The notes: generated by a model from the sequence alone, not told the origin. Positions 1-12,079 are shown, counted from the stretch's first letter. The stretch is DNA of 64,000 nucleotides from Sternotherus odoratus (GCA_032164245.1 JAVMKO010000007.1:1426001-1490000), one strand, 5' to 3'. Numbers and translations: made by a program.

Positions 1-1524
1 ACCCTGCGAGAGAGAGAGAGAGAGACTGCGAAGGGGCAGTTGAAAACCGGGCCTGGTGCAACCTAGCTGGAGCGCTAGGGCCACGCCGGAGCCCCAGAAA
101 GACTTGAGTCAGGGGAGCCGAGGAGCCACCCTGTTACAATATTGATCCAATCAAAACATCTCTATTATGTACTGTCATCCTGACCTTATCTTTAGGACGG
201 GTCAGTGTGTTCCTGTTATCCTTGGGAAATGTTTTTGTACCATCCTTAATATTGGGATGTTTTGGTACCACTTGACATCGGGGTGTTTGCGTGAGTACTC
301 TGTGCTTAGCACTTCTTAGGAATACGTATTTCTGCAATAACAACCCTCTTCTTGCCAGATTCGGTGAGCAGGGCCTGCCTCATACCAGGCCTCTGATACA
401 AGGACTTATGTCACAGGCTCTCTTCCCACTACAGACCTTAGTCCCAGTTATAGGTTATATGATAAGGAGCCCTGTAACTGCTGCGCTGGAACCAATTAAA
501 TGCCTGGTATAGGAGAGTGTTAGTAGCAGGCAGGTAACACCCCTCCCATTTGCTAAAGTTTAATAAAAGTTGTGGCTAACACTTAAGTCCAGGCATGTGT
601 CTCTCCTCATGTCACTGCTGTGTCCACATGAGCATGGACTATATATTCATTACTTGCTTGATTCTGTAGGTCCGCTAGTTTTCTAGGGAATAATTATTAC
701 GACATCAGATGTAGATCATACCAAAAAGTTTGTGATCAATGGAACTAAAAACTCAAAGGCAAGCATATTTATCATTACTTACATAATATGTGCTATTATT
801 ACAGCTAGGTATAATGTAGGATTATTGCTTAAAGCAAAATCTAAACTTGGATAAACTAGTTCAAGGGCTGAAAAAGTTGGTACATTTCTTATACAAGAAA
901 GCATAAGCAAAAAGAATCAGTAGATTCCTTGACCATTATCACCTTTTCTCCTTTCATTTGAGCCCTTCAACCTCTAGCTGTTGGAATAAGAATGAAGCCA
1001 GGAATCAAAGGAATTCATAAGAGCAGTGGGGAGCATAAAGCACTGTATTATGCAGATGAAATTTTCAGAAGTGTCTAGTAGATAAGGTTGGGCAAAGAGG
1101 GGATTTTTCCCTCCCCGTTTTTGGTTTTGTAATTCAAAATTTTGTTAAATTTGGAAATTTTCAAACTTAAAAAACAAACAAGCCCTCTGTCCAAAATGAG
1201 CTGATAGGTAGTAAAAAAAACAAAGTGGAAAATTCCATAACGTTCCCCAAAGCATTTATATTCAATGTTGATTTGAAGTTTAAACCAAAGTACAGTAACA
1301 TTTTCAAAAGTGACTTCAGCATGTAAAATTTTGCCTACATTTGCACCAGTGTGTAGGGTACACGTAGCTGTTCTGTTCTGGAACGTCATGTGTACGTCAA
1401 ATTTTATGTAAGTTGGAAACGTATCTCTGACCATTACGCGGGGAAAAAAATCCCTATTTCTAACTTATGGAGCTTTTTCCATAAGCACGGATTTGCATAA
1501 CTCAGTTTTCCATAAGTCGGGTAG
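1..1524. other. Unassigned intergenic sequence
   Basis: I see no gene here. A short GA repeat occupies about 8-25. Positions 132-539 start with TGTTAC and end with GTAACA, as a solo LTR might, but there is no convincing target duplication, and the AATAAA near 561 lies outside it. About 1080-1430 is A/T-rich with runs of the AAATTTT type, probably old repeat. Confidence 0.4.
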
Positions 1525-1605
1525 CATCTGTGATAGGAGCCTAAATAAGAAAAAGACCCCCAAATCAGGACTGTCCCTATAAAATCAGGACATCTGGTCG
1601 CCCTA
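1525..1605. mobile_element. Truncated hAT-type MITE (GGTGACCAGA family)
   Basis: The stretch matches one half of the elements at 22059 and 32461: a 'gataggagcct...aaagaccc' middle, then 'gtccctataaaat' and the terminal inverted repeat ending ctggtcgcccta. The other terminus is missing, so no target duplication can be read. Confidence 0.6.
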
Positions 1606-1663
1606 CCGATCTCACTCCACTCCACATGGCTCCACTATCTCTCCCGCTCTCCTTCTCAGGAAA

Positions 1664-3414
1664 GGTTCAAGAATAGCCGCCGTGTTAGTCTGTATCCGTA
1701 AAGAAAGCCAGGAATACTTGTAGCACCTTAGAGACTAACTAGTTTATTTCAGCACTAGTGTAAAAGCCCGTGTACACGGGCCAAAGTGTACTTTAAAAAA
1801 AAATATCAAGCTAATTATTAAATGAAGTATTTTGTAGTTTTTTTACAATGCTTTATGCAAAACAACGTTTTGTTTGGATATAAAATATTCCCTGTCACAC
1901 CAACATAAACAAAGTCTTCTATACCAACCTCTTCCCAATGCCAAACAGGTACATCACACATATACCCCTTCCTCTCCTACTCCATAAATATACTCCCAGT
2001 ACACTCCCCAAACCCTCACACCTATACCACACAAACCTTTCCTCTCAAACCCCCACTGCACCCCCAATACCCCACCCCTCATACCTAAACCACAAAAACC
2101 TCTCATATCCCCAATCCCTTTCCCCTACACCACAGTCCGTCTCCTGCCCCTACCCCTTTCCCTCGATATCACACAGACCCATTCCTCTCATGCCCCCACT
2201 GTACCCACCCAGCCCCATACCACCCAGCCCCCATCCTCTCCTACCCCCATTCTACCCTCCTCACCTCTGTACCACACAGCCCCGTCCTCTCCTACCCCCT
2301 CTGTACTCAAACTATACCACAACTGCCCCACAACCCACCACACGCAACCACACCCGCTCCTTTCCGCCAGCGCCGCCCACACGCACGTTCCCCTCGCTCT
2401 CCTGGCAGCGACCGCGCCGCTGCTCCACGCTGCCCCGGCCCTGCCTCCATAAAAGGGAGTGCCGTGCGCTTGCTCGTCGTTGGGACGTGTCTCTGCAGGC
2501 TCGTGACTGGCTGCTGCCCGTCCACACTTACCCACCCCTGCCATGGCCAAAGTGCTTATGGCTGTTTGTCCGGGCCGTCTCTATGGCCCGCGGCGGCGCA
2601 CGCGCAGCGGCCATTTTGTGCCGCCGATCTACACCTCCCAGAATGCTGTGTGTCCGGGCCATCTCTACTGCGCATGACGGTTTCGGACAAACTTCCTCTG
2701 GCCTTTTATTATATAGGATAAGCTTTCGTGAGCTATAGCTCACTTCATCGGATGCATAGAATGGAACAGAAGTAAAATGCATTTATACACACAGAAAGAA
2801 AGAAAAAGAAAAAAAATGTACATTAGCATACCAATTCTAAGAGGGCTGTTAAATGTAGATGGGCCATTATCACTAGGAGAAAAAAAACACCTTTTGAAAT
2901 GGAGATCTGTTGTCAGTGAAATTAACTCAGGAAATGCAATTAATTACTGTAATGAGAGAACCAATCTGAACTTCTGTTAAACTTCCATTAAAGATTTGAT
3001 GGTTTCAGTTTTGAAACAGAAAAATGTCCAAAACAGACTCCAACGAGAAACTGAGGAACTGGAATTAATTTTCAAATTGGACACTATTAACCAGGGGCTT
3101 AACAGAAGTTCAGATTGGTTCTCTCATTACAGTAATTAATTGCATTTCCTGAGTTAATTTCACTGACAACAGATCTCCATTTCAAAAGGTGTTTTTTTCT
3201 CTCTTAGTGATAATGGCCCATCTACATTTAACAGCCCTCTTAGAATTGGTATGCTAATGTACAATTTTTTTTTCTTTTTCTTTCTTTCTGTGTGTATAAA
3301 TGCATTTTACTTCTGTTCCATTCTATGCATCCGATGAAGTAAGCTATAGCTCACGAAAGCTTATGCTGAAATAAACTAGTTAGTCTCTAAGGTGCTACAA
3401 GTATTCCTGGCTTT
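1664..3414 (+). mobile_element. Penelope-like element, palindromic 3' end copy
   Basis: This non-LTR retroelement fragment has two inverted terminal repeats (left 1664-1754 plus 2719-2976, right about 3099-3414) around a short centre. The centre (2977-3098) encodes the decayed C-terminus of the PLE protein: residues of the type LQRETEELELIFKLDTIN match the same region of the copy at 53380. The right arm carries the family signature 'cgatgaag...cacgaaagcttatgc', and the left arm carries its reverse complement. A 12-bp target duplication, cttctcaggaaa, flanks it (1652-1663 and 3415-3426). The left arm is interrupted by a Helitron at 1755-2718. Inverted terminal repeats are a known feature of PLE insertions. 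Confidence 0.8.
1755..2718 (-). mobile_element. Non-autonomous Helitron
   Basis: Read on the minus strand, the element begins TCCTATATAATAAAAGGCC and ends TTTTACACTAG, preceded by the perfect 16-nt palindrome GCCCGTGTACACGGGC. A TC start, a CTAG end and a subterminal hairpin are the hallmarks of Helitrons. It sits between A (1754) and T (2719) on the plus strand with no target duplication, exactly as Helitrons insert; removing it restores the continuous PLE terminal repeat ('cagca' joined to 'taagc'). No Rep or helicase frame is present, so it depends on enzymes made elsewhere. Its interior has a C/A-rich half (about 1930-2340) and a CpG-rich half (about 2340-2700) that may be captured host DNA. 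Confidence 0.9.
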
Positions 3415-3427
3415 CTTCTCAGGAAAA

Positions 3428-4880
3428 TCACCCTTGAGTTGAGTAATGTCAGGAGCACAGGGTTTAACATACTGCTCAGGTGGGATTTTCCCTTCTACTA
3501 CAGCCTTTTTATGCTGCTGTGCCGGGAACAAAAACGTTGAAATTTTCCATTTAAAATTTTTTTCCCCGCATCAAAAAAATATTATTTGGGGTCAATGAAA
3601 ACATTTTGGTTCAATAAAATCAATATGTTCCTTTCAATTTTGACAGTTTGAATTATTTCAATGAAATGGTTTATTTTTATTTTAAAATTAGGGTTTCATA
3701 GTTATTTTCAAAGTACAAAAGAAAAAGAGTTTTAAAAAATGTAATTTCAAAATGAAAATTCTAAATTCTCCCAACCTTCGGGCAACATTTTGTTTCCATT
3801 TTTAAAAGTGAAATGTCATCAAAATTAACAATTTGGGAGCATGTGAATTTCAATAAATCAGTATTTTCTAATGAAAAACTGTTCTGTTTGAAAATCTCCA
3901 AGCAGCTCTAAGAATCAGTGATATCATATCAGAACAGGTGAGGAATTAATTAACGTAAGCAAAGCAACACCAATTACTCTTAAATCAAAACCACACATGC
4001 GAGCAGGGGAATGGGAGATAAAAAGGGGGGAAGGGAGCACCAATTTCACTAAACCAGTTTCTAAAATGATTAAATCAGAACAATTTTCTCATGTAGACTA
4101 GATCTTAGATAATCCTTCACCATGCCACCTTCCCCACTCCCCGGTGGTCTATGTTGGACAAGGTGCTGTTTCTATCCCTTGAGCACTCTGGAATCCTGGG
4201 GCCACAACATGCCATAAAACCACCTTTGCTTCCCTTCCCCTTTTTTTCCCCACTGAACAACCCTCACTCCCCTCCTCCCATTGCCTTCAGCCTCAAAATG
4301 TCCGTCCCCTACTCCCGACTGTCCCAGTGTGGGCCTGATCATCGTGATGCCCCTGCACAGTGATTAAGAAACTTGCCTCTCAACTTCTGGGAAAGCAGCT
4401 TGAGAACCACTTGGCTGACGGACAGTATCCCTATGGTGGATCAAATCCTGTAGGCCCAGAGTTTAGATACAAAATCACATTAGCTAATTGAGATAGGAAT
4501 GGACTTTCAAAGTGGGGAGTAAAATAAGTGGATCCAGAAATGAGCTTTGAGGAGAGAAAGGAGCAAAGTCAGAAAAGAGGGAAGAATATAAGCCAATCTG
4601 AAGGGGAACAATGCCTTGAAAGATCGAATTCAGAAAAACAAATAGTGGCCAGGAACCCACATAGGATGAGGTTCGCCCCACAAATGTCATTAGTTTTCAG
4701 ATACTTAAAATAAACAAACAAAAAGGTTTGGATAGAACTATATTAAATTGCTGGATGAGGGGATGGAAGATTGAGGCCTGATGCAAAACCTATTGTAGTT
4801 AATGGCAATGTAACCTTTCTGCCTGTCAGAGTTGGCAGCAACAAGGGCCAGGTTCAGTATCTAGGGGTTCCATGGCAATA
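3428..4880. repeat. Unassigned sequence with A/T-rich interspersed repeat
   Basis: About 3510-3910 is rich in motifs such as gaaatttt, aaaatgaaaa and tcaatgaaaac. Similar texture recurs at 6290-6800 and 24180-24580, so it is probably an old interspersed family. I see no gene in the rest. Confidence 0.35.
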
Positions 4881-4884
4881 ACAC

Positions 4885-5560
4885 AATACAAATGCTGGAG
4901 CCCCCACCCAGTGACCTGGGACAAATATATACCACCACCACTCCGGGCACTACTTCCCCTCTCGCAAGCACGGAGTCTGAGAGTAGCCAAAGCCTTTTAA
5001 TAACAGAGAGAAACAATGCGGCATTATGTCGGGGAAACACCACAAACAGGATTCATAACACAAATGATGAGCAAACCCCCCCACCCCAGCAAATTGGGTT
5101 GTGTCCCTTCCCTTTGGTTCTTGAGTCCAGCAACCCAAACATCACCCAAAGTCCCAAAAGTCCAACAACCCCCAAGGTCTCTGTCCCTGGTCAGCGCAGC
5201 CCCAGAGTTCAAACGTTCATCTGCAGAGTTTTACACCATCCCCCCCCCCCCGTGTGGAAATAGGGGGGCGGGGGTAAAGGGGCACCTTATGTGCTCCAAT
5301 GGCCCTGCCTCTGTGCAGGGTTGTGCTGCAGCCTTCACCACAAGCTATGCCTCTCTGTCAGCTGCTCCTCTCTGGTAGCCGTCCTGCGAGCCTCTCTACC
5401 CCACCAGCCGTCCTGTGAGCCGCTCCAGCCATCCCGTGAGCTGCTCCACTCTGCTTCAGCAGCCGCTCAGCCATATATCTTCAGGCTCCCCCACTACCTA
5501 ACACAGCACTCAGTGAGTTCAGCTCTTAGTCATTTTAGCTTGTAGTAGGGGAGCCTTAGT
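4885..5560 (-). mobile_element. Possible solo LTR
   Basis: The stretch is C/T-rich with a poly-C run at about 5232. On the minus strand it offers a weak polyadenylation-like ATTAAA (about 4999) and TATA-like sequence (about 5475). No clean termini or target duplication were found. It could equally be unrelated unique sequence. Confidence 0.25.
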
Positions 5561-5854
5561 GCAGATGCACCATTGGCCAAAGTGAATGCAGCTCAGCAAC
5601 CTGTAACTAGACTCCTAATAGAATCAAAAATTAGCTCTGATATTCCACAGTGGAGAGAAGAGGTGCAATGAGCATTTAGGGCCTATACCACAAAGTACAA
5701 ATGCCTGTCCCCAGCCTTTCTCCTTTCCCTGGGTTTTGGATCGACGATTGCTGACAATGGTGCCCTCCTAAATGATGCTGACATTTTACCAAAGTTGCTT
5801 GGTGCAAATGGCGGGAGCTGACCTCAATTCTCTGATAAAAAGATGGCAATAAAA

Positions 5855-6262
5855 GTTACAGAGAACAGTATATAAAACTGTAATTTGACCCATCCTAACG
5901 TATGGAACAGATACTTGGCCAGCACCAAGAAATCACACTCTCCACCGTAGAATGAAGACACTGAGTTGGTCAACTATTTGGACACTCCTTGCTAAGCAAT
6001 AAAAGGATGTTGTGAGGGACCTAATGCAGGCTGCCCCAGCTGAAGAGATGTTGAGGAGGTTAGAATTCGTTGGTATAGACATGTCCAGTGGAGACCTGAG
6101 AGTTATATTGGTAGGTGGCTTTTGCAATGATCATGGATAGAAGATGAACAAGGGGGAAGCCAAAGACTCAGTACATGAACTGGATATCAGCAGAACTTGG
6201 AGAGACCCATGTGCACAACAGATAGGCCTACAGTCATGAGCTTTGGAAGAAAGCTATTAAAG
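5855..6262 (+). pseudogene. Degenerate LINE ORF2 C-terminus
   Basis: Translated with frameshifts, the stretch reads like the end of a LINE reverse-transcriptase protein: a 'YGTDTW' block near 5900, then after about 50 codons 'RWYRHVQWRPESYIGR' (about 6069-6117). That resembles the R-x-RWxGHVxRRPxxYIGRR region seen in RTE-like LINE proteins. Stops interrupt every frame (for example in 'LLQ*SWIED'), so it is dead. The assignment to RTE rather than another clade is an inference. Confidence 0.5.
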
Positions 6263-6289
6263 TTACTGACCCTGAACAGGGAAGTGGAA

Positions 6290-6800
6290 AAAAAGAGAGA
6301 AAGAAAGACAGAAAATTTGTTTTGGTCAACATTTTCTGTGGTCTTTTTCATTGAAAAACTGGTAACCAAAACTCAAATATAGTTCAGTAAAATTTTGTGG
6401 TTTTGGTTAAAAACAAACAAAAACTTTTGGTTTGGGTTTTCATTAAAAAAATCTAAAAAGAAAATTGCAGGAAATCTTGAAAAAAAAAGCAGAAAAATTT
6501 CAAATTTCCTCATGACTATAATTGACAATTTTCAGAAAGAGCTACTTCAACGACAATTTATTAAACCTCCCAAATGAATAAAAGTCATAATTAGAGTTTG
6601 ACAAAAAATTTTGACTATAACTTTTTGTCAAAAAATACAGATTCAGCAATACCAGAACATTTTGCAAACTCGTGTCGATTTCACTGACCTGAAGTTATTT
6701 TTTTCAGCTTTTCATTTCACCAGATATTTGGAGAATTTTTTGTTTGGGTCCCTTTTTTTTAACTTTTCAAAATTGCCAGCAAATTGAAAATCCCACCATG
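6290..6800. repeat. A/T-rich interspersed repeat
   Basis: The stretch is dense in aaaatttt, gaaaaac and ttttgtttgg motifs like those at 3510-3910 and 24180-24580. No termini were identified. Confidence 0.3.
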
Positions 6801-6879
6801 CTCTGGTAGTGATATTTCTTAATTAGGAATTCAAAAGCTTTCATGTTCCTCATGCCATGGTATAATGGTATTAATCTAT

Positions 6880-6965
6880 TTATTTGCATTGTGGTAATGC
6901 CTAGATGCCTGAGTCCTGGATCAGAACCCCATTGTGCTAAGTGCTGTACAAATACAGAAGGTTAT
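6880..6965 (+). repeat. Old SINE fragment (CORE/MIR-like)
   Basis: The text 'ccccattgtgctaagtgctgtacaaatacag' is characteristic of an ancient vertebrate SINE family; related wording occurs near 30160 and 31830. Confidence 0.45.
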
Positions 6966-9130
6966 TTACTAGATCCTGCAGTCTCAGCTGATGAGCTCCT
7001 GGTTTGTGATTACATAGCTGATTGGCAGCAATGCACTATTTGCAATTCTGGCTCTTTTATACCTCAGTCAGAATTCCCTGCAAGTCTCCTTTTATTCTAA
7101 TTTACCCAAGCCAAGGCTGGTTAATCCCTCTTCAAATATCATACTTCCAAACTGTCCAGAATCATTTTTAACTTGTCTTTGGCAGCACCTTTTTGATCTC
7201 AGTAACATCCAAGCAAAGCAGAACTGCACAGCATTTTCTAAACATGATCTGACTTGCTGGAGAGTAGCATCATTTATATGCTCCTCACTTCTAGAATTAC
7301 ATCTCAAGACTGTGTTTGCTTTTCGACTGCTGCCAAATATTGTCCAGATGGTCTTAATGTCACACCACTGTAGGCTTTTTATTTTCTGGACTATACTGGG
7401 CTTCCTTGTAGGCTATAGTCTCTAGGATTTCTGGCCCATTACCTCATTTCCTATCCCTTCTGCTGCATTACTCATTCATCAGCCCAGGAAACCTCATCTA
7501 TTTACCCACATCAGTTCCGAATGGAAGAGAGCAGAGGAGAATTCATTTTCATACAGCACCTTTCATACCCAGGCTGTCCCAAAGTGTTCTACCAAGAAAT
7601 TAGATACCTACTGCCAACTGCAGTTACTGTGCGGGCAAACAGAGCAGCCATTATGTGCTCAACAATACTGAATGCACCTCTTACAACATGCTTTACAGAG
7701 AGGAAGAATTTTAGTCAGGAAACTGGGGTTATCACACGCTGCCCGATGAGATAAGGCCTCTCTAACTTGCATCTGGACAGCACCCAGGGTTGGTAGCAAG
7801 GACCCTGAGTTCCTATCTCAGCTGAAGGAATACATCCCTAACCATGCAGTCGTTCCCTCATATTGCCCTGTAGCATCAGTGTTAAGTATGAGCCCAAGTT
7901 CAGATGTGGACTCATGGGGTTGCTTTAACTCATCCCAGTTGGCTGTGGTACCCAAGGGGCCTTCTGGCATTTGAATACCAGCAGAGGAAGGGGCGGGGTG
8001 CACCTGTGTTCTCCTACATACCAGGTACGTAGGGTGGGAGAGAGTTGGTGTAGAAGCTAACTATGTTGCTTTATACCAGCTGAGAGCACCCCTGTACTAG
8101 GGGAATTCTCTGCTGGTCACCTAGGCTCAGATACTGCCTCTTTGACCTGCCTGAGAGACCCAAAGTGGCCACAAGAAGGGGGAAAAAACCTGAGCCCTTG
8201 ATCCTGCTGTGCCTTAGTCCCCAGCTGTAAACTGTGGAAGAGAATAATCTGCTCACCACGCATTCTACGCCTGCAGAATTCACCCCTTGACAACTCCTTG
8301 TGCTCTGAGTGCTCACCTGTCATTTGCAAACAGAGATTTCTGACCTTACGGCAGCCAGGCAGCTACAAACCTGTGAACTGAATACATGCTGACTAAGTGT
8401 TGCCATAGAAAGCCCTGAGATGTGTGACCTGCCTCCTTCATCTCAGTCCCGGCACTGTGGAATTTCCCACTGTGTTTTCTAGCTCCCTGCCCTGTTGGGA
8501 TCTTTCTGCAGCTGACTCTTGCTCAAGTGCCTTTGGAAGGGGACTTAGTGGGGTTCTATTGCATTGTTCCCAGGCCTGTTCTAGAGGCAGGCAGCAGATT
8601 AGCTGTGAGCTGGGGCTGGAGTCCAGTTTACAGCCAGCGAATGCAGGGAAGAAGAAGTGCAGGCTGCTGACCCTGGCTGCCTAGAGTGTCCACAGTCACT
8701 GAGTGTTGGGGATTAGGGTGGAGGCCAGGCTGAAGTTGCCTGAAAGCTCCCCGATGGCAGGGAAATATATTCCAGGCCAGGCACTATTTCTACCCGGGGG
8801 GAGCTGAGACCTGGGAAATGAGTGGCTTTTTAAAATGCATGGAGAGCATATGAGGGAAAAAATCATCCTCAGAAACGACCCTCACTGGTTTCCCCTCCCT
8901 GAATATAGTGTGGCTGGACGTGGGGCGGCATTTCACAGCGACAGAACAAATTCATGTTGCCATTGAATGTAGAGCTTTTGCCACAGAATTTGGCCAAGGA
9001 GGACACAGGCCCCTGATAGTGATAATACTTCTCTCTTGACCTTTGTCTGCCCTGTTTACTTACACTCCAAGCTCTTCAGATCACTATGTGTTTGTACAGG
9101 GTCTACAACGCTGTGGCCCAAATTTCAGCT
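6966..9130. other. Unassigned intergenic sequence
   Basis: No exon-like frame or complete repeat was recognised. About 7535-7720 may hold another ancient SINE or L2 remnant. Confidence 0.4.
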
Positions 9131-9420
9131 GGAGCTCCAAGCACGACTGTAACTGTAACTGTAACTGAAGTGAGGCGGTGTGGTTCCCTGCCGCCTCAGC
9201 GAGAGGAGCCCCTCCGGACACCAGAGTGGGCGGAGTCAGGCAGCCCTGATCCCGCCCCCAGAGGGTCAGGTGTTACCCCAACCTCAGGGCTCGCTGAGAG
9301 GGCAGCTGCCGGGGAGGCCAGATGCCTCCGGCCTAGCTCGTGATTGGGAAACCTCAGCGGCCTGCGGTAAACCCGAGGACTGGCCTGGCCTGAGCTGCGC
9401 TGTGCCCACTACCCGGAGGA

Positions 9421-11240
9421 GCTGCCGAGCCTGCCCCGCGCCAGTGACCCAGAGGAGTCACCGAGCCTGCCCCGCGCCAGTGACCCAGAGGAGTCACCAA
9501 ACCTGCCCCGCGCCAGTGACCCAGAGGAGTCACCAAACCTGCCCCGCGCCAGTGACCCAGAGGAGTCACCGAACCTGCCCCGCGCCAGTGACCCAGACGA
9601 GTCACCGAACCTGCCCCACGCCAGTGACCCAGAGGAGTCACCGAACCTGCCCCACGCCAGTGACCCAGAGGAGTCACCGAACCTGCCCCACGCCAGTGAC
9701 CCAGAGGAGTCACCGAGCCTGCCCCGCGCCAGTGACCCAGAGGAGTCACCGAGCCTGCCCCGCGCCAGTGACCCAGAGGAGTCACCGAGCCTGCCCCGCG
9801 CCAGTGACCCAGAGGAGTCACCAAACCTGCCCCGCGCCAGTGACCCAGAGGAGTCACCAAACCTGCCCCGCGCCAGTGACCCAGAGGAGTCACCGAGCCT
9901 GCCCCGCGCCAGTGACCCAGAGGAGTCACCGAACCTGCCCCACGCCAGTGACCCAGAGGAGTCACCGAACCTGCCCCACGCCAGTGACCCAGAGGAGTCA
10001 CCGAACCTGCCCCACGCCAGTGACCCAGAGGAGTCACCGAGCCTGCCCCGCGCCAGTGACCCAGAGGAGTCACCGAGCCTGCCCCGCGCCAGTGACCCAG
10101 AGGAGTCACCGAGCCTGCCCCGCGCCAGTGACCCAGAGGAGTCACCGAGCCTGCCCCGCGCCAGTGACCCAGAGGAGTCACCAAGCCTGCCCCGCGCCAG
10201 TGACCCAGAGGAGTCACCAAACCTGCCCCGCGCCAGTGACCCAGAGGAGTCACCGAGCCTGCCCCGCGCCAGTGACCCAGAGGAGTCACCGAACCTGCCC
10301 CACGCCAGTGACCCAGAGGAGTCACCAAACCTGCCCCGCGCCAGTGACCCAGACGAGTCACCGAGCCTGCCCCGTGCCAGTGACCCAGAGGAGTCACCGA
10401 ACCTGCCCCGCGCCAGTGACCCAGAGGAGTCACCAAACCTGCCCCGCGCCAGTGACCCAGAGGAGTCACCGAACCTGCCCCGCGCCAGTGACCCAGAGGA
10501 GTCACCAAACCTGCCCCGCGCCAGTGACCCAGACGAGTCACCAAGCCTGCCCCGCGCCAGTGACCCAGAGGAGTCACCGAGCCTGCCCCATGCCAGTGAC
10601 CCAGAGGAGTCACCAAACCTGCCCCGCGCCAGTGACCCAGAGGAGTCACCAAACCTGCCCCGCGCCAGTGACCCAGAGGAGTCACCGAGCCTGCCCCGCG
10701 CCAGTGACCCAGAGGAGTCACCAAACCTGCCCCGCGCCAGTGACCCAGAGGAGTCACCAAACCTGCCCCGCGCCAGTGACCCAGAGGAGTCACCAAACCT
10801 GCCCCGCGCCAGTGACCCAGAGGAGTCACCGAGCCTGCCCCGCGCCAGTGACCCAGAGGAGTCACCAAGCCTGCCCCGCGCCAGTGACCCAGAGGAGTCA
10901 CCAAACCTGCCCCGCGCCAGTGACCCAGAGGAGTCACCGAGCCTGCCCCGCGCCAGTGACCCAGAGGAGTCACCGAGCCTGCCCCGCGCCAGTGACCCAG
11001 ACGAGTCACCGAGCCTGCCCCGCGCCAGTGACCCAGAGGAGTCACCGAACCTGCCCCGCGCCAGTGACCCAGAGGAGTCACCAAACCTGCCCCGCGCCAG
11101 TGACCCAGAGGAGTCACCGAGCCTGCCCCATGCCAGCGATGTGGAGGAGTCACCGAGCCTGCCCCGCGCCAGTGACCCAGAGGAGTCACCGAGCCTGCCC
11201 CATGCCAGCGATGTGGAGGAGTTGCCGAGCCTGCCCCTCG
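9421..11240 (+). repeat. 36-bp minisatellite, about 50 units
   Basis: Tandem 36-bp units run without indels. Variants occur mainly at four sites: gag/gac, ccg/cca, agc/aac and cgc/cac/cat. The unit is 12 codons and contains no stop in any of the six frames, so long open frames here are automatic and are not evidence for a gene. One plus frame reads DPEESPSLPRAS repeated. It is open from about 9369 to the TAG at 11351-11353, and its degenerate last units continue as HQEDWPGLFCASDLESM. The first in-frame ATG is only at 11141. A related EDWPGLSCA block occurs before the array but in a different frame, indicating an indel at the left edge. It may be an exon of a repetitive acidic protein or purely a satellite; I lean to satellite. 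Confidence 0.85.
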
Positions 11241-11353
11241 CCAGCCACCAGGAGGACTGGCCAGGCCTTTTCTGCGCTAGCGACCTGGAGTCCATGGTGC
11301 TGGACCCCCCTGAGGACACCACCGCGACCCAGATACCTCCAGGGGGGAGTTAG

Positions 11354-12079
11354 GAAGTAGCCCTGGGGTAGCTGACCTAAGTCTATCTGCAGCAGTGCCA
11401 GAGCCCATGCCAGTGTGTCGCAGCCAGGATCCCCACTGCCGCTTCCAGGGCCCCAGGCTGGGACGCAGTGGAGTGGGAGGGCCTGCCTCACCCCATCACC
11501 CCACCCATGGGTGGCCGTCTCCTCCTCTCCCAGGCCCTTTAGAATCTAGGGCTGGTCTTGCTGCTAATACTCCCTGAGGGTCTGAGCGCTCGGCTCACCA
11601 GTGCCCACCCTGACCTAGGGCCTGGGCTTAATGTGTTATTCCTACCATCCCAAGGCCTCCTGTGGCTGGACTAATTCCCCAATTCAGTGAGGCAGAGTGG
11701 GTCCCCGCCCCCCCAGAGAGAGAGAGACGAGCCCCAGCTAACCTCTCTCCAGGAGTCGCCAGGCCTGCCCCTTGCCAGCTAACATACATTAGAATAACAA
11801 TCATAAATCCACTTCCCTCTCTGACAAGTGATTTACAGCCCAACACGGTGAACTTAGCAGCCATGCTTTTCTTGTGGCTCCAACCTGCAGTTTTGTGTAT
11901 GCAGTGCATGTGCAGTGAATATCTGCATGCATAACCGGGCATGCTAACCCAAGTGAACATACAACTGCCTGATTTAAAACAGTCAGCTGTGATTAGTGCA
12001 CATGCAAAGTAGGAATTCAGCTAGACACAGATGTTGATTTTTAAACGCATGAAAATCATATTTGAATTTTTTTTCAATC
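11354..12079. other. Unassigned flank of the minisatellite
   Basis: GC-rich sequence follows the array to about 11780, including another diverged 'caggagtcgccaggcctgcc' phrase at about 11750 resembling the repeat unit. It is then ordinary A/T-richer sequence with nothing recognised. Confidence 0.4.

Noticed and set aside
132..539. Solo LTR with TGTTAC/GTAACA ends
   Set aside because: Flanks do not match and the polyadenylation signal lies outside; not enough to call.
1938..2738. 266-codon Pro/Ser/Thr-rich frame as a gene
   Set aside because: It lies inside the Helitron in C/A-rich sequence and runs across the Helitron-PLE junction.
9180..11360. 726-codon plus-strand frame and the 611- and 637-codon minus-strand frames as genes
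   Set aside because: They are alternative frames of the same 36-bp tandem repeat, whose unit lacks stops in all frames; length is no evidence here.
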